A DNA stretch of 64,000 nucleotides from Hyalella azteca (lineage: Eukaryota; Arthropoda; Malacostraca; Amphipoda; Hyalellidae), in NCBI RefSeq assembly GCF_000764305.2, contig NW_025946818.1, positions 186,001 through 250,000 on the forward strand, read 5' to 3'. Of the stretch, positions 1 to 10,700 are shown in pieces (position 1 is the first letter of the stretch; every line of letters starts with the position of its first letter). A model generated the notes under the pieces. That model saw nothing but the letters and a program-made list of their open reading frames with translations. It was not told the origin of the DNA and searched no databases. A program made the translations under genes and the position numbers.

Positions 1-25
1 TTGATCATTCCAACGTTGGCGTCAG
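1..25 (+). CDS. Possible end of an exon cut by the window edge
   Basis: The window opens with a short stretch ending in a consensus donor, GTCAG|GTAAGT. Two frames are open. It could be the 3' end of an exon of a neighbouring plus-strand gene, but 25 bases cannot show what it is. Confidence 0.2.
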
Positions 26-1150
26 GTAAGTCTGAGGATGACGAAAAACACATAAAAGTTCTTCCTTCTGATGACAATCATAAAACCATGTACAACGAAG
101 AGTGTACAGTGAAATCATTATAATAAGATTGGGGCGAATTGAAGTCATATTCTGTTTGAATCTTCAAGAGTTCTATTGAATCCTTGCAATTGATTGATGA
201 TGCTGCACATAATGCTTTTGCAAATTTTTGAAGTCTACATTCTCGATACGTTGGAAAATATTTTGCAATTATTGTGTGTGTGAATATTTGTCTACCTCTT
301 TTTATGCATGATAATCTGGAAGCATCGTTTTAATAAAATCATGAAATAATGAATAAATTGCTGAATTTTATAATAATATCTCCACAAATACTAATTTTTT
401 ATATTGGTATCAAATGCCCGTCAATTTTCGATATTCCCCATTGAAACAGATTACGTAAATAAAAAGCTCTCCAGTAATTAACTGTTCCACTATAATGAAT
501 GTAAATTTAATCCCTGCAAGTACTCGCAGAATATATAGCCAAATAAATTGCGGTAAATTTGATTTATGATATCTGGTAACCATGAAACGATTAGTGAATA
601 TAACATTTTTTCGGAAAACGGTGGGATATTTAATAATAACAAATTATTTAAGGCCTAAGATTCCTGAGTTTAAACAATGTTGATGTGAGAGAATGATAGG
701 ACTGACAAATTGGGGAATTTTTATTACATCAGTGTTGCATTTGCGGATAGTTATGTAAAGAAAAATTATCAAGTACAGAATGTTTTTTCCGGAAGTTACT
801 TGATGAACCTAAGTTATGTCTTAATATGGCTGAGCAAAGACAATAATGCGCAGGAGTCTGAACTAACGCTGATTAACTGCATATTCGAACTTGATTGTCG
901 TACGGGCCAGTTTTTTTTACCTGGAATCGCTTTTTTAGTAATCAGAAGAATCGTCAGTACTCTTCGTGAATGCTCCTTATCTTGTTTTCTGTATTGCGTG
1001 AGTGCACAAAAGCAATGACCTGGGCTAAAATGGTCTAAATTAATGGTTTATAAATCTGTGTCATGAGGTGCCTTATAGACATGGTCTGTTAGCGTTGGAT
1101 GTAACGCTAACGATTATAAGACCCGAAATGAAAAGTATTCTTGATTATAT

Positions 1151-1156
1151 TTTATT
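1151..1156 (-). terminator. Candidate polyadenylation signal of the P450 gene
   Basis: AATAAA on the minus strand, 428 bp after the P450 stop codon. It is a plausible end of the 3' UTR, but AATAAA is frequent in such AT-rich DNA. Confidence 0.3.
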
Positions 1157-1177
1157 TATATAATGCATCTTGAATAA

Positions 1178-1583
1178 GACAATGCATATATCGGATAACG
1201 AGAAAAATATTGATATTTTTTAATACAGTAGGCCGTACAACATATATAATTTGGTTCCTACATTTAAAATAATGGTCCAAATAATTGGATAAATTCCAAT
1301 GTAATTATTCAGAAAGTTCTTATAGTGGAATGTACTTTTCGAGCAGTAAACTTGGATCTCCTGAGGGGAACCTGAACCTCTACCATCCTGTCATCAGGGT
1401 GTGGTAGAGCCGAGTCTATTTGAAGACTATTATTTTTCCAAACTCCACTCATAGAGAGAGAGAGAGAGAATAAAGTTGAAAGTCTATCAATCTTTAAAGA
1501 AATTATGTATTATGAGTCATGTATTTCTATGATTTTGGCTGAATTTTTCAAACATAAACGATGTCTTTTGAGTGATCATGAAT
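1178..1583. other. P450 3' flank / probable 3' UTR
   Basis: AT-rich sequence after the P450 stop. It contains a (GA)n microsatellite at 1451-1468 and an imperfect hairpin around the CTCTACCATCCTG and GGTGTGGTAGAG segments near 1378-1410. No coding signal is seen here. Confidence 0.4.
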
Positions 1584-1777
1584 TCAAACGCGTTTGTTCA
1601 TAACAACCTCGTAGGGCTTGGCGAAGTTGAGCACCGCCAGTTTGCGGTTAGGTTCTTCGTGTTTAGTGTTGAGGGTAACTCCTTCAGGGGCCGAGATCGT
1701 GAAGGTCTTCAGTACAGAAGAAGCGACTACGAAGAGCTCCATGCGAGCTAGAGATTCTCCGAGGCACTGCCGACGCC
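1584..1777 (-). CDS. P450 exon 10: heme-ligand cysteine and C-terminus
   Basis: It encodes [15 protein letters not shown] with the heme-ligand cysteine (Cys439), then the C-terminal beta region and stop. The acceptor is preceded by a good pyrimidine tract (TCCTCATCATTCAG). The intron before it is 2.7 kb and holds the 691-bp duplication. Confidence 0.96.
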
Positions 1778-4700
1778 CTGAATGATGAGGAAAATACTGC
1801 GTAAAGTTACATATTTCTAATTAAAATTCTAATGTATAAACTAGGACGAGGGAAACGTCAGGAGTATGAATCTCTCAAAGTATTTTAAAAAGATATCAAA
1901 AATTTGCTCAAACAGTAATGGCGAAACGCTTCAAGTAAATTGGAGTGAAATACAGATGAGCAATAAGGGTTACAACCCTAACCCATATAATTTTTTGCGG
2001 AACTTAATTCCTTTAGCAATATATTTAAAGTCCAATGATTTTCGGACTTCATTCGAATTACTTTGTAATGGTATTTTTTGCTTTATTAAGGGGAGCGTCT
2101 TGGTCCAAAATAGAAAATTTTTGCTTCTCCGCTTTTTATGTTCATCTTAAAGCTTACATTCTGCCTCGTCTAACGGTACCAAAACCATCTCTGTACGTCG
2201 ATTTATGCGTTCACGGCAGATCGCGAAAGAGTTACCCTGCGTGAACCCATTAACAAATACCTGCCTAAGGAAATTTGAGCCCGGCACATATTAGTGTGCT
2301 CTTTCAGCCTAGGGCTTCAGTTATACCCGAGCTATCATGGGGAGGGTGTATATGCCGTCGCCTCAGAGTGAACTAACACGAAACTTGAGTATCTTGGCTA
2401 ATAGAAATATATTTGTATAGCGCACGCGACGTCGATCAGAGGGGGTTCTTCGGCTGTCCTGAAAACCTCCAAACGCTCTCACTGCAAACCTATCTTCCCC
2501 TAGATTTTTGTAGCTACAGCAATGAGACATATACCATTCGATTTGCAAAAAAAGATCTACAAATTTGCGCAGGCATTTTTCTAATTTCGTTATAGTTTGG
2601 ATTTTATTTTTTAAAAAGGGGGGTTGGGGATGGGGGTAAAATCGAAAAATTTCCGAGAACTTACAAAAAATGCTCCCACACCCACAAAAATGGGAAGTTC
2701 AAAAATCGCCTGCGCAAATTTGTAGATATGGCTTTTACGCATCGAATGATATGTGTCTCGCTGTTGTAGCGTGAAAATCCTAGGATGAGATGGATTTTAT
2801 AGTACCCCCTTTCTCTAAGAATTTTACGTTTTCTTTCATTTTTTTCGAAAAATTCACACGAACAAAATAGTCTTAGAATTTTGTTTTACATACGTGGATT
2901 AAATTTCGCAGTGATCCGTCCGTAAATAAAAAAAATCTTTTTTCGTACCATGACGCTCCCCTCAAGTTCAATGAATACACCTAACCTCGTATCCACCTTA
3001 TCCGTCAATATGATCTGTGTTAGGTTAGTTATAGTTTATATAATGCCGTCGCCTCAGAGTGAACTAACACGAAACTTGAGTATCTTGGCTAATAGAAATA
3101 TATTTGTATAGCGCACGCGACGTCAGAGGGGGTTCTTCGGCTGTCCTGAAAACCTCCAAACGCTCTCACTGCAAACCTATCTTCCCCTAGATTTTTGTAG
3201 CTACAGCAATGAGACATATACCATTCGATTTACACAAAAAAATCTACAAATTTGCGCAGGCATTTTTCTAATTTCGTTATAGTTTGGATTTTATTTTTTA
3301 AAAAGGGGGGTTGGGGAGGGGGTAAAATCGAAAAATTTCCGAGAAACTTACAAAAAATGCTCCCACACCCACAAAAATGGGAATTTCAAAAATCGCCTGC
3401 GCAAATTTGTAGATATGGCTTTTACACATCGAATGATATGTGTCTCGCTGTTGTAGCGTGAAAATCATAGGATGAGATGGATTTTATAGTACCCCCTTTC
3501 TCTAAGAATTTTACGTTTTCTTTTCTTTTTTTCGAAAAATTCACACGAACAAAAAAGTCTTAGAATTTCGTTTTACATACGTGGATTAAATTTCGGAGTG
3601 ATCCGTCCGTAAATAAAAAAATTTCTTTTTTCGGACCATGACGCTCCCCTCAAGTTCAATGAATTCACCTGACCTCGTATCCACCTTATCCGTCAATATG
3701 ATCTGTGTTAGGTTAGTTATAGTTTATATGAGAGTACTTTTGAGTTTATGATGTTAGGGAGTAGTATAAATGTATTCATATTTCTTAGCAACAATTTTTC
3801 GATTTTCATTATTTTAGTCTTTTCCGTTACGCAATTTAGGTTCGTAAGCTTTCAGGATTTTATTCGTTCATGTTTTAGTTACGAGCTGGGAAGGATTGTT
3901 GCACGGCACAACGCAATTGTACAGATGTGATTTACAAAATACAGTGTGAATACTCAGTGTTTTATCTGCACTGGAACCTTTCCACGGCCATATCGAGATA
4001 CAGTGATAAAGAGGTAGTTCCCCTGCAACGAATGTTCTCGGTGTACCGGCATGCTAACAATTTCTAATGCTAGTGTAAGTATTCTTGTTTATGCTCCAAA
4101 TCTTTCTTTCTTGCTTGATTTATTTTCGTAGAGTTGGTATAATCCTTACCAGGATAAACTTCTGTGCACTCGCACCACATGATCGTGACCTTTATAATAA
4201 TTTATTCTCACCTAACCATTCATTACTATAAAGCTTTGCTCATTTAGGGTGGCCTCAGCAGAACCATTATATAGATCTACAAAGAATAACGATTAAATAC
4301 TCAGTCGAAACTACAAACAATCAAACTTTCCAATGAGAATCAAATGCCATTTTCAAATCAAGAACATTTTGAGACAAATCTTCGCCGCTCCTACGTGCAA
4401 TAGCTTAGATTATCAAGGTTCACTGTGGTAGGTAGATTATCAAGGTTCCTCTATTAACAAAATAGATTAATGTGAGCTAAAACTATAAACATAACTAACG
4501 TGTCGCTCACCTATTCCAAACGGCATGTATCCTTCACGGGAGAAGAATTTGCCTTCGCTGTCCAAGAAGCGTTCAGGGCGGAAGACCTCAGGTTCCTCGA
4601 AGAGATTAGGGTCCATGTGCGAAGCTTTGATGCTGCCCATGATCATCGTGCCCTGTTCAAGAGGGACTTTGCTATTTTAGAATAATTTACGTTGTGATGG

Positions 4701-7700
4701 TACTGGCAAAATTTAGAAGATTTTGTTACTTCGAAAATGATGTCGTAATTATCTTCATACGACATCTGTATCAGTTGGTTGTTTTTGGCATTTATTATGA
4801 ATATAACTGTTACTTCTGCTGCCATGGAAGTCTGTTTATTTTTCACTATTGAAGACTACTGCTTAACTCAGGTGCCATCGAAATTCAACTGTCTTGCAGA
4901 ATGAGGCGCTAATTCCGGTTATAAATTATGCGTTTCAGTTTTAAAAATTGAATGTAATATTCTAAATATGGTCTGCCCTACCTTAGGGATAGTATAGCCG
5001 GCCAGCTGGGTGGTCTCAGTAGCAACATGAGTGGTCTGACCTACCTTGGGGATAGTATAGTTGGCCAGCTGTGTGGTCTCAGTAGCAACATGAGTTGTCT
5101 GCCCTACCTTAGGGATAGTATAGCCGGCCAGCTGGGTGGTCTCAATAGCAACATGAGTGGTCTGCTCTACCTTAGGTATAGTATAGCCGGCCAGCTGGGT
5201 GGTCTCAGTAGCAACGTGAGGCACTATGATGGGAGCCAACGAAATGCAGCGGTTCACTTCCGCAATGACTGCTTCAAGGTACGGCAGTCTGAGGGGCAAA
5301 CAAACCAAAATTATGAATGCATTAGGGAGCTACGTGTCTTTTGAAGTGAAATTTTGAATCAGATCGAAAAAGTGAAACTTATTCCAATGGACTCATCGTG
5401 CAACACAGCTCCGGAAAGAAAACCAGGATTCTTAATGCTAGGTAATCGATGTGCCAATTTCTTTTAACGTATTTTTTTTAATTCTTACTCGTCTTGCAGG
5501 GTTGGGAGTCGATCTTCGGGAACGACTTGGTCAATGTGCTCCTGCACCTTGCGCTGCACTTCAGGATATACCGCCATGTAGAGGATAAACCAGCGGATGG
5601 TAGAGGAAGTTGTCTCGGATCCCGCAGCGAACAAGTCCAGAATTGAAATAGTCAGATCTATCACTGAAATATATTATATTTTGAAGTTAGAATGTTTCTA
5701 TCTCGACTGAAGTGTAGTAGTATTAGTTTAGGTAAGAATGTTGCTTTCATGTGTGAAATAAAGCAGCACAAGGTAAGGTAGGAATGTTGATATAGATAAT
5801 GGCTGAAATTTAGCAAACCAGTTGAGAATGTATCTATGAAACATGACTGAAATACAGCGGCATCAGCTGAGTGTTTTTCTAAGGATCATGACCGAAATAT
5901 CAAAATATTTGGTTAGAATGTTGCTATAAAACATCATTTTAATGTAGCAGCATCAGCTGCGAATGTTGATGCAGAAAATAAGTGAAATATAACAGTATTA
6001 GGTAACAAAGCTGCTATAGAACATCACTGAAATATAGCAGTACTAGGTTAGAATGTTGCTGTATAGCATCACTTAAATACGGCTGCATTAGGTTGGAAAG
6101 TTGCCATCACGATTGAAATATAGCAGTACTAGGTAAGGTAAGAATGTCGCTATAGAACACGACTAAAATTTAGCAGTATTAGGTTAGAATATCGCTAATG
6201 AATATCACTGAAATATAGATGTTTCAGCTAAGAATGATGTCATTGAACATATTGAAGCCAATTCGATCACAGGGGTAAGTTTCTAATATATTATTTACGT
6301 AGAATAGGCGTCTAGAAAAAATGTTGGTAATCAAATATCAAGGAGACAATTTTTTTTGAAAAATGATGTACAATTTTCATTAAGATTGCTGAGTCATGAT
6401 GGTCGAAAATAAATCCACGAGTTATGCACAATATAGAATGCATGAGTTTTACTCGAAGTAAAATTACTTCATGAATATTATAAAATTATTCACTAACACA
6501 GCACACTAAAAAATTCTATGATAACGCACCTTTAACTCTGATGTTTTTTCTTACAAATTTTAAAGCAGTAAGTGATGTTATGCGGTTCGAGTAAATGATG
6601 TTTTTACATTAATTTCATCGAAAGGCTTGCAAAATTTTTGAGTCATAGAGCATTAGTGGTGAAAATACCTGCATTTCTTTACATATTGCCCTGGGACTAT
6701 ACTTCCAAAAAAAGTTAAGAGATCGTAAGTTCATCAGCCAATCATTGACGGTCTTTTAAGCCAAATCCACCAATCATAAACAAGAAAATAGAGCGTAAGT
6801 ACTTACGTTCACTTAGCGAGTTTTGAAAGTATGGCCCTTGAACTGGCTAAAACAACTTATTTTGCACAAGTTGTCATTTTTTTACATGTCGTACGGGCTT
6901 CATTCATTAATATTAAATAAACTTTTTCAAACAAAAAAATTAGATGGCTTATACACTTACAGTCCGCTCTGAAGGTTGAGTCGGGATCATTCTTCTGGTT
7001 TTCCATCTCGACGAGATAGCGGTCGATGTAATCTCTGATGTTATCTTTGTCTAACGTCGCTTGGTGCTTGGCAATCACTTTCTGATAGTCCGGAGGATAT
7101 TATCTTATAATATTAGTATATAATATTATTAAAGTATTATATCTTCATATAATATATTAAGATACTCATAATATTATATATAATATGATATTATATTGTT
7201 CATGTCACTTAAAATTATTAAATAATCATGTGAGATGCTAGTGTTTCAGGCAAATAATAAAAATATTTTATTCTAAAAATTAACATTCGCTTCTAAGTAA
7301 CTTTTACAGTTTCAGAAAATGCGACCTCTACCAGAAAGATAATTGTCAGTACTGGATTTTGGGTTTGCATACGAAACGTATGCTCCAAATACCTTCCCTG
7401 TCCCATGACTACGCTGGGTAGAATGGAAGATCATTTTATTTTTTTTATTTTGGTCTGCATTAATCGCTATAAATGATAATTCATACCATGACTTTGAACC
7501 TAGTGGTCCGAGATCAATTTATCAGCTTCTGGTTAGGGTCCTATTTTCTGCCTGTAATTTATTATTTATCAGCGTCTGGTTAGGGTCCTATTTTTTGCCT
7601 GTAATTTATTATTTATCAGCGTCTGGTTAGGGTCCTATTTTCTGCCTGTAATTTATTATTTATCAGCGTCTGGTTCGGGTCCTATTTTTTGCCTGTAATT

Positions 7701-10700
7701 TAGAGGCTTGAGCGGTTAGCGAGCATCTAATGTGACCGCAGAGTTAGTTAAATTTAAGGCTGCCCCGAATTATGTTCGGCCTATAGAGTTTCTATATTTC
7801 GCTTGCGGTATTTTCCAGATTATTCTTAGTATTACTTTTTGATGATGTAATTGACATTGGCTGTCACGACGATCGTTTGTTTAGCTGTGTCAAAGCCCCT
7901 ACATCGATTTTAGTTTTATTAAAAATACATACCTTAAGATAGGTTGTCAGAGCCTCCATGTTTTCTCTACCGAGTTTTGTCTCGAAAAATGTATCCTTCA
8001 CAAATCCAGGCAGATAATTCAGCCACGGAAACCAGTCCAGCAACGACATCGGGCCCAAGATTAGCGTGAGGTTGTCTTCTATTCTGCGGGTCAGCGCTTG
8101 CATCTCCTCGTTGGTGACATCGAACCTTTCGTCTGCGTTGACAGGTTAAAAATGGATACAAAAACACAAAAATCCTTGCGTTTAAAAATATGAGTGCATA
8201 AATAAATATAGATGAAACATGATTGATAGTTATTATAGATATATATTTATACACAATTATTTATAAAGATTGATATATATAAAACATTGTATGTACTTTC
8301 GTAAAATCGGAAACGAAAATAAGCAAGAAAAAAATAAGTTATTTGCGCTATCTAACTCGCATATTCACAACAATTGTTTGGCAGAAAAATTGGATTGCGC
8401 TTCGAAAGAAACATTTGTTGCATTGCCTTCTTAACTGTACAACAGACAAGCGATGTAAGCGACATGCCTGGCTATACATCTAATAAACGTACCCGCCACT
8501 AGTCGCCAGATGACGTTGAGGATGGCGACATTAACGTTGTAAGCGACTTGCAAGCCTACATCTAATAAACGTACCCGCCACTAGTCGCCAGATGACGTTG
8601 AGGATGGCGACATTAACGTTGTAAGCGACTTGCATTGGCTTGCCCAAGCTCTTAGCGAAGTCTTGGATGAGCACCTCGGCCTCCTCTTGGATGATCGTCT
8701 GCATGGAGGACCTGCCCATGCCGAGGTCCTTGAGGTGCTTCAGGGCGAAGCGGCGGCCGTTCACCCACGTCTTGCCCGTAGAGAACACAAGCCCTTCACA
8801 TTGGAGTATAATTAGTTCCTCCGCATACAGAACATGTGATCCCCTACTACACAAGTCCATATTCGCTAATATTGCTCTAAATTACGGATTTCCTGAAAGA
8901 ATTACCTGCGTGATCATAGTTTTACATCTTTGTAATTCATTGTGAAGGATTCCCTATCTGCTACTCTGCCAGTACCTATTAGTACACGTATGAACTTGCA
9001 GTACTTAAGAGTTAAATCCTAATCGGATTCTAAACTTTGCAAAGGAAACGAAAATAAATATATACGAATGTTTTATTGGAATGACATTTGGCAATAAATT
9101 TTACAATAACGATATTAATTATACCCTTTCATAAGCAATTCACCCAAGATCGTTGTTATTTCAAATAGACTTGTTTGTGAAAAGCTCAAGTGTTGTAGTA
9201 AACAACCTCTAAATTGTTATGCCCGTTGACTGATCGATAAGTGAGTAGCGGAGCAGAAAGAATTTAGCTCTCCATCAACATCCGAGTCCTTCACATGACT
9301 TCTTATATTAGCTACTCAAAATTTTTTTCTAATTAATCTTGTCAACAAGACAGGAAAATAACCTAGAGCTTGTTTGGTTAATTTTTTTACATGAAAAGGA
9401 ATGCAGACGTTCTAAAAATGTCTTACTCTGTAGTAAGTATCGGTTTGCTTGAATACGTTACTTAATGATTTGCTTTGAAATTGCAATGAACAAAGAGCTA
9501 GATTTCATAGTTATGGTTCATTCATGAACCATTCCAAGAAATAAGCATATATATCTTAGTTTAAGAACCATTCAGCACAATTCAGCGACAGTATGCTAAA
9601 GTATTCAAATGAATTCTAATTCTAATCCCTAAAGTATTCTAGTGAATGCACTTAAGCTCATTCAAACGCTTCCCACATTATGGCAAGTTCATTTCAAAGA
9701 TAAAGGTTGATACGTTGTATTGATAGCAAATTATAAAGAGGCTGGTGCAATTATAAAAAACATACCCGAGTTGGTGAACATAGTGAACACTTGGGTCGTC
9801 ACAAGTGGCGTGCTTAACATACCCGAGTTGGTGAACAATGTGAACATTGGGGTCATCAGAAGTGGCGTGCGTATAACTTGACATACCCGCGTTGGTGATC
9901 ATAGTGAACATTTGTGTCATCAGAAGTGGCGTGCGTATAACTTAACATACCCGAAATGGTGAACATAGTGAACACTTGGGTCATCAGAAGTGGCGTGCGT
10001 ATAACTTGACATACCCGAGTTGGTGAACATAGTGAACATTTGTGTCATCAGAAGTGGCGTGCTTCTAACTTACATACCCGAGTTAGGGAACATAGTGAAC
10101 ACTTGGGTCATCAGAAGTGGCGTGCTTCTAACTTACATACCCGATCGAGTTGGTGAACATAGTGAACATTTGTGTCATCAGAAGTGGCTAGCGTATAACT
10201 TAACATACCCGCGTTGGTGAACATAGTGAACATTTGTGTGGTGTAGGATTGGCTTCTCCCCTGCAGTGTCGGGAGGGCGTACGCCTCCTTCATGAGGGCG
10301 TAGGACGTGAGCCCCAACATCTCGACGGAACCCGCGCGCAACCTGAGCAGCGTCAGCCTTCTTTATTAATTAAAAACGATTTGCATTCTAACTAGAAATG
10401 CAACGAAATATTAGAACTGTACCCTAAGTAGCTCCAATATTACCTTGTTCATAAATTTCATTTGTGATTTTTAGTCATATAACACGCTACATTAGAATTG
10501 TTACGGTAATTACTAACGTTTTGGTTTAATATTAACGGTTTAACGAATATATTTTAATTCAATGCTGCTTGAGCTAAAATGAGCTAAAATTCTGCTTTTC
10601 GTGCGTGGTGAAAATTACCCGTTACCGATCCAGTCTTAGAAATAAAGAAATAGTCAGTCGGAGATTGCGATGAGAGATTATCTTCGTTTCAATATCGTCG

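Noticed and set aside
8630..8945. Plus-strand ORFs over P450 exon 4
   Set aside because: They are antisense shadows of the C-helix exon; the minus-strand reading carries WxxxR and fits the phases.
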